Positions 26,739 to 35,631 of a stretch of DNA of 64,000 nucleotides are shown piece by piece. The stretch is from BPJU01 sp964425225. Lineage in GTDB: Bacteria > Planctomycetota > Planctomycetia > Pirellulales > Pirellulaceae. The stretch is from positions 1 to 64,000 of the forward strand of contig CAYRMD010000003.1 in assembly GCA_964425225.1 (NCBI GenBank), read 5' to 3'. Positions within the stretch are counted from its first letter, which is position 1. Every line of letters starts with the position of its first letter. A model generated the notes under the pieces. That model was not told the DNA's origin. It did no database searches and saw only the letters and a list, made by a program, of their open reading frames with translations. The position numbers and the translations under genes were made by a program.

Positions 26739-28337
26739 TTAATGGAGTGACGAAATATCCGCTGTTTGCCGGGCCGGACGAGCCGTCGTAGCCGAGCGAG
26801 CTTCTGGTTGGGAAAGCGTTGCTGGGCTTCGAAGACCTTGTTCTGCGCGCAGGCTCCAGGCGCTGAGTGGTTGTTGGTGTATGCCGAGTCCAATGATCCA
26901 TACCGCGCAAAGAACGACAGCAGCTTGCAGAGGCCACGGAAAGTTCGGCCGAAGGGAAGCCTGCTGCGGGATACTACCAAAATACATCACCGACACGACA
27001 CGCAAGTAATAGGCAGCTCCAATAGCGGCATTCACAGCTCCTAGGACCGCCAGTCCCAGCAACCAATAGCTTGATCGCGAAACAGTGCCCGACATAACCT
27101 CGCTTAACGCACTTAAGAAAACACCTAGCTTTGCCCAAAATCCCGCTAAGGGTGGAACACCTGCCAAGGAAAGCAGAAACAATGCCAGTGCCGCAGCGTG
27201 CCAGGGGTGCTGACGGCTAAAGCCCGATACATGCTCGATGCTATCAACCACGCCATGAGCCGACCCGATTCCTGAAGCTGCCCCCAAAAAACCGATCGAT
27301 GCAAAGGCATAAGCGAACAAATAAAAACTTACGGCCGCCACACCGCCAAAGTCCATCCCACCCCTGCCACTAGCGGATGCCGCTATTCCGATAAGCAGGA
27401 ACCCGGAATGAGCAATCGACGAATAGGCCATCAATCGACGTAAACTCCGCTGCCATAATGCACAAACGTTTCCCAAAGTCATCGTTACGGCCGACAAGAC
27501 GACAAGCACAGGCCAGATCATGTCGGGTGCCGTCTGAAAACCTACCACGAGTAAACGAATCATGACTGCAAAACCTGCCAACTTCGGCGCCACCGATAAT
27601 AGAGCAACATTGGCATAACTTGTCCCCTGATAAACGTCCGGAGCATAAAAGTGAAACGGTACAGCAGCTACTTTGAAGCCCAAACCAACCAGCACCATTG
27701 TTAGTCCTACCACGGCAAATTGGCCGGCGCTTGGCAACGCTTGCTGCAAGCACGGTGCGTCCGGTAACTGGATCCAGGTCGTACCCGCGGCACCGTAAAG
27801 GTAGCCCAGTCCGAGTAGAAATGCTGCCGAGGAAAGGATGCTCAAATAAAAGTACTTCACCGCTGCTTCGGCATTGGCACGATGCCTGCCACCCAGATAA
27901 AGTAGGGCATACGTGGGAACCGAAACTAGCTCGAGAGCTAAAAAACCAAATGCCAGTTCATTGGCGCGCGCAGCCAGCATCATACCAACCGTAACCAATA
28001 ACAGCAGACCTTGAATCTCCGGTTGAAACCGCTCATCCGAATGGCTGACCGCTAGACAAACGAGCAAGAATCCAGCCAACAACGCCAAATGACGCCAGAG
28101 AAACCCTAGCGGATCGCTCATCAGTGGTCCACTGCGAACGGTGGACGCTTCGACCATCCAGCGATTGGCCTCCAACCAACAAATAAGCCCCGCTGCCACT
28201 ACGATTCCTGCGGCTGCAATGCCCCACCAAATGCGACGCACGCCGAAAAATGCTCCGGATACCAAAATTCCCGATGCCAGAGCGATGAGCCATATCTCTG
28301 GTATTAGCCACGTTAGCGTTGTGAGGTCACTGTCCAC
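26739..28337 (-). CDS. nuoN: NADH-quinone oxidoreductase subunit N
   Basis: A membrane-arm proton-pumping subunit of complex I, the last gene of the operon. The 532 residues form about 14 helices of the antiporter-like fold. Conserved blocks are FLALELVSVPTYALLYL, with the key Glu of helix 5, and LMAYSSIAHSGFLLIG, with central-axis residues. PLAGFWAKLGVFLSAL is the late lysine motif. About 30 hydrophilic residues extend the C-terminus. It overlaps nuoM by 11 bp. Confidence 0.96.
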   Translation of the reverse strand: MDSDLTTLTWLIPEIWLIALASGILVSGAFFGVRRIWWGIAAAGIVVAAGLICWLEANRWMVEASTVRSGPLMSDPLGFLWRHLALLAGFLLVCLAVSHSDERFQPEIQGLLLLVTVGMMLAARANELAFGFLALELVSVPTYALLYLGGRHRANAEAAVKYFYLSILSSAAFLLGLGYLYGAAGTTWIQLPDAPCLQQALPSAGQFAVVGLTMVLVGLGFKVAAVPFHFYAPDVYQGTSYANVALLSVAPKLAGFAVMIRLLVVGFQTAPDMIWPVLVVLSAVTMTLGNVCALWQRSLRRLMAYSSIAHSGFLLIGIAASASGRGGMDFGGVAAVSFYLFAYAFASIGFLGAASGIGSAHGVVDSIEHVSGFSRQHPWHAAALALFLLSLAGVPPLAGFWAKLGVFLSALSEVMSGTVSRSSYWLLGLAVLGAVNAAIGAAYYLRVVSVMYFGSIPQQASLRPNFPWPLQAAVVLCAVWIIGLGIHQQPLSAWSLRAEQGLRSPATLSQPEARSATTARPARQTADISSLH

Positions 28338-29994
28338 GGTGAGAACTCTCCATTACCAGCGACGGCGACCTTAGCAGCCCTGCACGGCGCTCGGAAGGTG
28401 CAAGCAGCCGATCCGTCGATTGACTGGCAGCGGCCGTTGCCGGTTGAAGCGAGGGCGCCATACGGTCCAGGAAGTATTTCGGATACAGGCCGATCACCAA
28501 CACGAGAATGGCCAAGGGAGCCAGCGCCCCAATTTCTCGAAGACTCAAATCGCGTGCGTGGCTGCTCCCGGTTTTTCCCGAATCATGTCCCGGCTCACGT
28601 ACCGGTCCAAAAAACACCCGTTGTACCATCCCCAGCATGTACCAAGCTCCCAAGACAATTCCAGACGTTGCCAACACCGCCAATGTCTTCAATAGGGCGG
28701 CGTGCTGCAGGATATTCGCACCAAAAGCGCGCTGGAACATCCCGGTCAGCAACAAAAACTCGCCGACAAACCCGTTGAGCCCCGGCAACCCTATGCTCGA
28801 CAGCGTAAAAAACACGACGAAAAAGGCCAATCGCGGCACGCGCCGACTAAGTCCCCCTAAGTCGCGCATGCAACGCGTATGGTATCGGTCGTAAAGCATT
28901 CCCACCAGCGCGAAAAGAGCCCCGGTGGATAGGCCGTGGTTGACCATTTGGAGAGCCCCGCCTTGGATTCCTAAAGGAGTCAGAGCGAAAATCCCGAGCA
29001 TACAAAATCCCAAGTGGCTGACGCTGGAATAGGCTATGAGTCTTTTGAGATCCTCCTGAGCTAAACAGACGAGCGATCCATAAACGATGCCCACCACCGA
29101 CAAACACAATACCCAAGGCACAGCCTGTGCGCTGGCCTGGGGCAGTAGCGGCAGGCAGAACTGCAAAAAACCGTAAGTGCCGATTTTGAGCAATATTCCC
29201 GCCAAAAATACACTTCCGGCTGTCGGTGCCTGCACGTGCGCCAAAGGAAGCCAAGTATGGAATGGAACCAGAGGTACTTTAATCGCAAAACCCGCAAACA
29301 ATGCCAATAATATCCACCACTGCCAATGCTCGGGTAACGGATGTTCCCGCAACGTCGCAGCGATGGCTCGAAGATCGAACCGAAGTGTTCCCATCGGACG
29401 AACGTGATGATCCCACAAGCTAATCGCCAATAAGCCAAGAAATGTTAATACGCTACCGGCTAACGTAAAAAGGAAGAATTTGACCGCAGCGTACCATCGT
29501 TCTTCACTTCCCCAAATTCCGATTAAGAAAAAAAGCGGAACCAACGTAAATTCAAAAAAGATATAAAACAGGATGATATCTCTGGCTGCGAATACCCCAA
29601 GACATCCTCCCGTAAGCAACAGCAACATACTGTAGTAAAGTGCTGGCCTCTCGGTTATGGATTCCCAACTTACGAGCACCGAAGTGAGCAACAGCAACGG
29701 GCAAAGGGCAAACAGCCATAGACCGATTCCGTCAAGTGCCAGAGAAAACCGCACATCCAATCCAGACTCTTCGGCTGACAAACGCCACTGGAACGCAAAC
29801 TGATCCACTATACCGGACGAAGTGCTCGAGGCCACTTCAAATCTCGTCGCCAGAATGCCAGCCATGATCGTGCAGGCTAGAGCAGTCCCTAGCGCAATCC
29901 AACGGCAATAACGTATAGATTGCCGACCTAAAATGGCGATGGCTAACGCGGCTAGGAAGGGCACGAAGACTGTCGCCACAAGGAACCACGTCAT
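28327..29994 (-). CDS. nuoM: NADH-quinone oxidoreductase subunit M
   Basis: A 555-residue antiporter-like subunit of the complex I membrane arm. FYIFFEFTLVPLFFLIGIWG contains the helix-5 Glu, VPFHTWLPLAHVQAPTAGSV is the family signature in helix 7, and LIAYSSVSHLGFCMLGIF in helix 8 carries further residues of the proton path. GLPGLNGFVGEFLLL marks the last core helices. It starts 3 bp after nuoL ends. Confidence 0.97.
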   Translation of the reverse strand: MTWFLVATVFVPFLAALAIAILGRQSIRYCRWIALGTALACTIMAGILATRFEVASSTSSGIVDQFAFQWRLSAEESGLDVRFSLALDGIGLWLFALCPLLLLTSVLVSWESITERPALYYSMLLLLTGGCLGVFAARDIILFYIFFEFTLVPLFFLIGIWGSEERWYAAVKFFLFTLAGSVLTFLGLLAISLWDHHVRPMGTLRFDLRAIAATLREHPLPEHWQWWILLALFAGFAIKVPLVPFHTWLPLAHVQAPTAGSVFLAGILLKIGTYGFLQFCLPLLPQASAQAVPWVLCLSVVGIVYGSLVCLAQEDLKRLIAYSSVSHLGFCMLGIFALTPLGIQGGALQMVNHGLSTGALFALVGMLYDRYHTRCMRDLGGLSRRVPRLAFFVVFFTLSSIGLPGLNGFVGEFLLLTGMFQRAFGANILQHAALLKTLAVLATSGIVLGAWYMLGMVQRVFFGPVREPGHDSGKTGSSHARDLSLREIGALAPLAILVLVIGLYPKYFLDRMAPSLQPATAAASQSTDRLLAPSERRAGLLRSPSLVMESSHRGQ

Positions 29995-29997
29995 TCC

Positions 29998-32463
29998 TTA
30001 GATCCCCCACATCATCCGCACCCACAGGATGATCAAAAGCCCCAGCACCATGGAAAGTGCGTAAAAGGAAAGCACTCCCATCTGCAGGCTACGCATCAGA
30101 TCGCCGACCCACACGGGAATACGGCCGACCAGATTAACCAGACCATCAACCACCCATTGGTCGATAACTGCCGACAATCGAGCTAAGGCCCGCAACGGAG
30201 CAACCACGAGCCAGCTATAAAGCTCGTCCAAATAAAACCGGTTGGCCGAGAGCTGATACGGCGAGACAAAATGAATAATCATCAGAGGCGCCGCCAGTAT
30301 CCAAAGTATCGCCAGTAACAAACCAATGGCTAATCTTAGTAGCCAGCCAAGTCTTAGTAGCGTAGCGATTCGTTCCACACGTACCAGAAACGCGGATCGT
30401 CGCAGTCGCTGAAGGTTTTGATTGTCCAGAAGCCTTCGATACCATTCCCATCGAAAGAATGCGGCTAGCCATTCGGCCTCCCGACGCTCCTCAAGGTACA
30501 GATACATGGCTAGTCCCATACCGGCCAGTGCCAGCAACAAACTGAGCGCGGCTATATCGAGGTGAAACTGCATCGGGCGACGCGTTGCCTCGACGAACGA
30601 ACCGGCCAGTTGTGGCGTGTAGCCGAGGAAATCACACACAGCATTTGCCGTACTGACGCGTCCCTCGGGCAAATACTCCAAGGTCGTTCGATACGACTGA
30701 TCGAGTAGGAATCCCACAACAGCCGTTCCCACGGCCAACGCCACCAGCGGCACTCGCATCACGGCTGGTGACTCATGGGTATGGTCTTCGGCTTCCGTGG
30801 GCACTTCTAGATCGCCGTAAAATGTCATGAAAAACGCGCGAAATATATAGAACGCCGTTAAAAAGGCCGCCACCAATGCCGCGTAGTAACAACTCTGTAA
30901 ACACCTAGCAGCAACGGTTGGTTGGACCCAGGTCCAGCCGGCGTGGCGGGAGGAGTGGTCAACAAAGCTTTGGTCCGAATTCGGAAGCGACTGACTTAAG
31001 CCAATTGCCCCGCCAGGTTCGTGCAGTAACTCTTCGACGCGATCATGCACAGCGCCTAGAATCGCATCCTTGCTCCAAAAACCCGAGAAAGGGAAAACGC
31101 CGGCCAAGGCCAGTGCGCCGATCAAGAACGTCCAATGTGTCCACGGCAAAAGGCGTCGCAGGCCGCCGAAGCGCCGCATGTCGATGACGTTTCCCATGGC
31201 ATGCATAACGCTTCCGGCAGCGAGAAATAAGAGAGCTTTGAAAAAAGCGTGTGTAAACAGGTGAAACATGCCGGCTCCAATTCCGGACAATGTCCCGGCC
31301 CCCACCCCCAAGAACATGTAACCCAACTGGCTAATCGTCGAGTAGGCCAACACGCGTTTTAAATCGAATTGGCTAAGCGCAATGATTGCTCCCAACAAGG
31401 CCGTGGAAGCTCCTATGATGGCAACAACCAGAAGCGATTCCGGTACGGCCAGGAACAACGGCGCGCAACGGGCAACCAGATACACACCCGCTGTTACCAT
31501 GGTCGCCGCATGAATCAAAGCGCTTACCGGTGTCGGACCTTCCATGGCATCCGGCAACCAGACGTGTAAGGGAAACTGGGCACTCTTACCGCAGGCTCCT
31601 AGAAAAAGAAGTACACAGATTGCGAAACCTGTGAAACCTTTGACGTACTGATCCGGAGATCTACTGAGCACGCCGGGCAGTAGCTGCGTGTCGGGCTGGG
31701 CAGGGTGATCCGAATCGACGGGATAACGAATCGCAGTGCCCGTGGCCTCAGTGGCTGAGGTGTGGAAATCGAGAGTACCGTACGAAGTCCAAATGAGCAT
31801 CAGTCCCAATAGAAAACCAAAATCGCCGACACGGTTAACGAGAAAGGCCTTCTTACCGGCCGCGGCTGCTTCAGGCTTTTCATACCAAAAACCAATCAGC
31901 AAATAACTACACAGTCCTACGGCCTCCCAAAAGACGAACAACAATAGAAAATTACTCGCCGAAACCAGCATCGTCATCGAAAAAACGAACAGATTGAAGT
32001 AGCAGAAATAGCGCCAGTACCCTCGATCCTCAGCCATGTAACCAATGCTATATACGCCAACGAGGAAAGCGATCCCACTGACGGTCACGAGCATCAGTGC
32101 GGTTAGCGCATCGACGCGCAGGGCAATGTCAACAGAAAAATCAACCGCGCCGGCAGTAAGGGGTTTGTCGCCTTCCTGCGGGACCGGAACACGCCAGGAG
32201 GCTTCCGGAATCGTTGCCCAGCGCCATAGTACGATCACGCGTTCATAAAAGGGCGATTGCGGCTTTACAAACGAATGCAGGTAAAGCACTTCGCGCAACA
32301 GCAAGACCGACGCACCCATCGAGATAAGTAGGGCGATGACCGTTACCGAAGCCGGCCAATACCGTACCTGCCGAAGCCATCGCGGTGCCGTGATGGCAAT
32401 GAGCAACACTGCCAACAAGGGAGCGGCTGGAACTATCAACAATAGCGTTGCGATTCGATCCAT
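29998..32463 (-). CDS. nuoL: NADH-quinone oxidoreductase subunit L (enlarged)
   Basis: The distal proton-pumping subunit with the long lateral helix. FVFWEAVGLCSYLLIGFWYE, HVWLPDAMEGPTPVSALIHA and LAYSTISQLGYMFLGVG are its signatures. At 821 residues it is about 200 longer than E. coli NuoL. The extra length lies in a loop near residue 245 (DFHTSATEATGTAIRYPVDS), a polar stretch near residue 500, and an expanded C-terminal region with LYLEERREAEWLAAFFRWEW before the lateral helix. Complex I members with large NuoL are common, so this is probably functional. Confidence 0.97.
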   Translation of the reverse strand: MDRIATLLLIVPAAPLLAVLLIAITAPRWLRQVRYWPASVTVIALLISMGASVLLLREVLYLHSFVKPQSPFYERVIVLWRWATIPEASWRVPVPQEGDKPLTAGAVDFSVDIALRVDALTALMLVTVSGIAFLVGVYSIGYMAEDRGYWRYFCYFNLFVFSMTMLVSASNFLLLFVFWEAVGLCSYLLIGFWYEKPEAAAAGKKAFLVNRVGDFGFLLGLMLIWTSYGTLDFHTSATEATGTAIRYPVDSDHPAQPDTQLLPGVLSRSPDQYVKGFTGFAICVLLFLGACGKSAQFPLHVWLPDAMEGPTPVSALIHAATMVTAGVYLVARCAPLFLAVPESLLVVAIIGASTALLGAIIALSQFDLKRVLAYSTISQLGYMFLGVGAGTLSGIGAGMFHLFTHAFFKALLFLAAGSVMHAMGNVIDMRRFGGLRRLLPWTHWTFLIGALALAGVFPFSGFWSKDAILGAVHDRVEELLHEPGGAIGLSQSLPNSDQSFVDHSSRHAGWTWVQPTVAARCLQSCYYAALVAAFLTAFYIFRAFFMTFYGDLEVPTEAEDHTHESPAVMRVPLVALAVGTAVVGFLLDQSYRTTLEYLPEGRVSTANAVCDFLGYTPQLAGSFVEATRRPMQFHLDIAALSLLLALAGMGLAMYLYLEERREAEWLAAFFRWEWYRRLLDNQNLQRLRRSAFLVRVERIATLLRLGWLLRLAIGLLLAILWILAAPLMIIHFVSPYQLSANRFYLDELYSWLVVAPLRALARLSAVIDQWVVDGLVNLVGRIPVWVGDLMRSLQMGVLSFYALSMVLGLLIILWVRMMWGI

Positions 32464-32512
32464 AGGTGACTTCCCGCAGGTCTCCTTGCGCTTGGTCGTG
32501 GTTCCTCGTCCA

Positions 32513-32956
32513 CTAAATGCGGCTGCGATGTAACCATTCGTCTTCGTCCGGCTGCGGTTGGCGGCCAGCAGGTGTCAGTTGCGGCCAGCGTGGCTCCGGT
32601 TCGAACTCCTCTGGCACATGCCGATCGACCCACGGTGGCTGACCTTCTTCCCGTAAGTCCTGCCATCGCACCAGATCCAGGGAGGTGGAATGTTGAAAGA
32701 GCATAAGTACCAGTGCCAGAGCAACGGCCGCTTCAGCGGCAGCAACGCCCACCACGAAAAGCACCAGAATCTGACCACCCCAGTCGCCGTGGTATCGACT
32801 CCAACCAACCGATACCAAGGTGACTCCCTGGAGCATCATTTCCACACATAGGAAAACAACGATCCAGTTGCGCCGCGTGAGAAATCCCGCCAAGCCGATT
32901 CCAAAAAGCATGGTGCCGACAACTAACATATGGAACAGCACGTGTGGTTCGGTCAT
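32513..32956 (-). CDS. nuoK: NADH-quinone oxidoreductase subunit K with C-terminal extension
   Basis: A three-helix membrane subunit (residues 1-100) with the two conserved Glu residues in FLCVEMMLQG and AAEAAVALALVLMLF. Typical NuoK has about 100 residues; this one has 147, the additional 45 being hydrophilic, Pro/Glu/Trp rich (QPPWVDRHVPEEFEPEPRW). Its start overlaps the nuoJ stop by 4 bp, indicating translational coupling. Confidence 0.95.
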   Translation of the reverse strand: MTEPHVLFHMLVVGTMLFGIGLAGFLTRRNWIVVFLCVEMMLQGVTLVSVGWSRYHGDWGGQILVLFVVGVAAAEAAVALALVLMLFQHSTSLDLVRWQDLREEGQPPWVDRHVPEEFEPEPRWPQLTPAGRQPQPDEDEWLHRSRI

Positions 32957-33720
32957 CGGACATTGCTCCTTGCCGATGGGCCTAGCTCATCGCGACCGAC
33001 ACGTCCATAAAGCACAATGACTGTCGCCCCAATCAACGCGGCCAGCAAGAGGGTGCCGACAAGTTCCAAGTGAATCCAGTATCGGGTATAGAATTCTCGT
33101 CCGAGCTGAGCGGTCGGTTCAAAGTAGGCATCACCGGTCCGCGGCACCTCTGGACGGAACGCACCTATGGGGTGCGACTGCCTCGCAATTGGAAGTGCTT
33201 GGGTACGGGCAGGCCAAATCGCCAATAGCACGGGCAGGACGGCAGCCACAAAGACGGCGATTAATTTTGCTGTCCCACTCCAACTGATGCGCTCATAGAA
33301 AGCATGGCCGCGGGGTTGAGCGAGCATGATGACGAACAGAAACATTACGACGATCGCTCCCGCGTAGATAATAATAGTTACGACTCCAAGAAACTGCGCA
33401 CCGTGCCACAACAACAATCCAGCCACTCCTCCCAATGCTCCAGCAAACCAAATCGCCGCATACACAGCGCTAGGCATCGCTATGGTCAGTGCGGACGCAG
33501 TAATCGTCCACAAAGCCAGCCCCCAAAAAATCAGTTGCGATAATTCGAACCGATCGCTGGCGACGTGAACCAGATATCCCAGGGTGCCCAGGACGAGCAG
33601 CACAACGCTGACGCGGCGACGACCGTTGGTGGTCGGCGGCAGTAACAGCCACAGTCCGATCCCAAAAATCCCCATGGCCAAACCCAACAGCCACTCAGGA
33701 ACCAATATGCGCTCAAGCAT
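32953..33720 (-). CDS. nuoJ: NADH-quinone oxidoreductase subunit J
   Basis: A 255-residue membrane subunit with five or six helices. VYAAIWFAGALGGVAGLLLW, then FLGVVTIIIYAGAIVVMFLFVIML is the hallmark helix 3 containing the pi-bulge linked to active/resting state changes. A soluble loop of about 60 residues precedes the last helix (VGTLLLAALIGATVIVLYGR). Confidence 0.95.
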   Translation of the reverse strand: MLERILVPEWLLGLAMGIFGIGLWLLLPPTTNGRRRVSVVLLVLGTLGYLVHVASDRFELSQLIFWGLALWTITASALTIAMPSAVYAAIWFAGALGGVAGLLLWHGAQFLGVVTIIIYAGAIVVMFLFVIMLAQPRGHAFYERISWSGTAKLIAVFVAAVLPVLLAIWPARTQALPIARQSHPIGAFRPEVPRTGDAYFEPTAQLGREFYTRYWIHLELVGTLLLAALIGATVIVLYGRVGRDELGPSARSNVR

Positions 33721-33737
33721 CGGACATCTACCTTGCT

Positions 33738-34304
33738 TTAGCCAATAGACTCAGACGACGGGTTTTGCTTACCACTCGATTGGGTACGCATCGGCTCTTT
33801 GTCCTTCGTTTGATCGTAAATGCTCAATAGTTTTTCCTTATCGAAAATCATCTCTTCTCGACTGCGACCGGTCAGGTTGTACAAGCTAGTCAATTCGATG
33901 GCATCCACGGGACATGCTTCTTCACACATGCCACAATAAATGCAGCGCAATTCGTCGATGGTGAAACTTTCCGGATATTTCTCGCGGTCAGGCCAGGGGC
34001 TTTCCGCGGCGATAATGTCGATACAGTGTGCAGGACACGCCGTGGCGCACAGAAAACAGGCGACGCATTTGACGCGCCCCTGTTCGTCTCGATTCAATCG
34101 GTGTACTCCGCGATAAATAAGCGGGGCGTCAATCTTCGGCTCGACATCCGGATAACTGACCGTCGCTACTTTTCCGGTCAAGGAGCGGCCGAGATGGCGG
34201 AGCGTGGTGGTCAGTCCCTCAAAGAACAAAGGAAGATACAGCCGTTCCTTCGGCGTCAATCTCGATTCATTGACCCATCGAATCGCAGGATCGTTTTCAC
34301 GCAT
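33738..34304 (-). CDS. nuoI: NADH-quinone oxidoreductase subunit I
   Basis: The ferredoxin-like subunit with clusters N6a and N6b. CVACFLCATACPAHC and CIYCGMCEEACPVDA each bind a [4Fe-4S] cluster. ATG 34304 with AAAGGA upstream is preferred to the open-frame start 11 codons earlier, giving 188 residues. The C-terminal tail (about 40 residues) is charged and variable. Confidence 0.95.
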   Translation of the reverse strand: MRENDPAIRWVNESRLTPKERLYLPLFFEGLTTTLRHLGRSLTGKVATVSYPDVEPKIDAPLIYRGVHRLNRDEQGRVKCVACFLCATACPAHCIDIIAAESPWPDREKYPESFTIDELRCIYCGMCEEACPVDAIELTSLYNLTGRSREEMIFDKEKLLSIYDQTKDKEPMRTQSSGKQNPSSESIG

Positions 34305-34403
34305 TATTGGGATCCTTTCGGAGCTGAGCCTTAGCACGCGGCGTGCTCTGGTAGTTCGCTCGAAGGTTACCTAACCCAGAGAGGCTGTCTACGACTCGCT
34401 CAC

Positions 34404-35627
34404 CTAGAACTGAACATCCCAGTGGTTTGGTTCGCGTCGCGGAGTGTTATCGGCTACGTTGGGTCCGACCGCTGCCGTGATCCACCAGGCCAAAATCGCT
34501 ACCCCCCAAGACGGAATAACCATCAGCCACGCGGCCACTCGTCGCCCGAGCCATTGTTCTAAGCCGCTTAGTTTGCATTGTTCCAGCACCGCAATGCTCA
34601 CCAAACTGACCAATCCCAGTGGCAGCATGATTTTCCAGGCCAATGCCATCAACTGGTCATATCGAAAACGCGGCCAGCTCCAGCGAACAAGCATGAAAAA
34701 CAGAATCACGGCCAGTGTCTTGCTGCCGAAAACGGCAACGCGCACGAACGCGCCCCACCAACTTGTGGAAGATGTCCAGGTGGTGAGCCCCCAAAAGTGC
34801 CACCCGCCGAGGAAAAGCAATACGATCAACATAGCGGCTGTTACCATGTGGAGGAACTCGGCAATCAAGAACAACAGCAGCTTCATCCCGGAATACTCGG
34901 TATGGTAGCCACCAACTAATTCCTGTTCGCATTCGGGAAGGTCGAAGGGCAAACGAGCTGCCTCGGCGAATGCCGCAGTGACGAACACCACGAAACCAAG
35001 GGGCTGCGCCAGCGCAAACCAAACGCCGAAAGCGCCTTGGGCATCGACAATACGCTGGATGTTGAGCGAACCGGTTGCCAGGACTACTCCCAGAATGCCC
35101 AACGACAATGGCAGCTCATAGGCAATCAACTGAGCACTACTTCGCAGTGCTCCTAAAAAACTGTACTTGTTATTGCTGGCCCAACCGCCCAGTACGACCC
35201 CATAGACGGCAATGCTGTTCAGTGCGAAAACGAATAGCAAAGCCGTATCCATATCGGGAGCAATTGCTAAGCGGATCGGTTGCTCCCATCCCCAACCATT
35301 TAACGATAACGGCGGCAACTGGTCTCCGAACGGAATGACGGCAAACACACTTACCGCTGCCGTCAACATCACGATCGGCGCCAATACGAACAAGCGTCGG
35401 TCGACATGAGCCGGCGTAAACTCTTCCTTGAGAATGAACTTTAGACCATCGGCAATCGGCTGTCCCAAACCGAAAAGGCGGATATTTGTCAGGGGGATGC
35501 CGACGCGATTGGGCCCACAGCGATCCTGGACCCAAGCCGCTATTTTGCGTTCGAGCAAGACCAGATAGGCGGCCGCTGTTAAGAGCCCCCCTATCAGCAT
35601 GACTGATTTGACCAAAAGTTCGACCAT
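34404..35627 (-). CDS. nuoH: NADH-quinone oxidoreductase subunit H
   Basis: Forms the quinone chamber where the peripheral and membrane arms meet. ERKIAAWVQDRCGPNRVG, GLGQPIADGLKFILKEEFTP and FDLPECEQELVGGYHTEYSG are diagnostic and contain the conserved Glu/Asp residues of the E-channel. ATG 35627, five codons inside the open frame, fits the family start (VELLVKSVMLIGGLL). The nuoG stop codon falls just before it. Confidence 0.96.
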   Translation of the reverse strand: MVELLVKSVMLIGGLLTAAAYLVLLERKIAAWVQDRCGPNRVGIPLTNIRLFGLGQPIADGLKFILKEEFTPAHVDRRLFVLAPIVMLTAAVSVFAVIPFGDQLPPLSLNGWGWEQPIRLAIAPDMDTALLFVFALNSIAVYGVVLGGWASNNKYSFLGALRSSAQLIAYELPLSLGILGVVLATGSLNIQRIVDAQGAFGVWFALAQPLGFVVFVTAAFAEAARLPFDLPECEQELVGGYHTEYSGMKLLLFLIAEFLHMVTAAMLIVLLFLGGWHFWGLTTWTSSTSWWGAFVRVAVFGSKTLAVILFFMLVRWSWPRFRYDQLMALAWKIMLPLGLVSLVSIAVLEQCKLSGLEQWLGRRVAAWLMVIPSWGVAILAWWITAAVGPNVADNTPRREPNHWDVQF

Positions 35628-35631
35628 CGCT

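Noticed and set aside
30918..32533. Several plus-strand frames opposite nuoL and nuoK
   Set aside because: They are antisense shadows of strongly conserved complex I genes.
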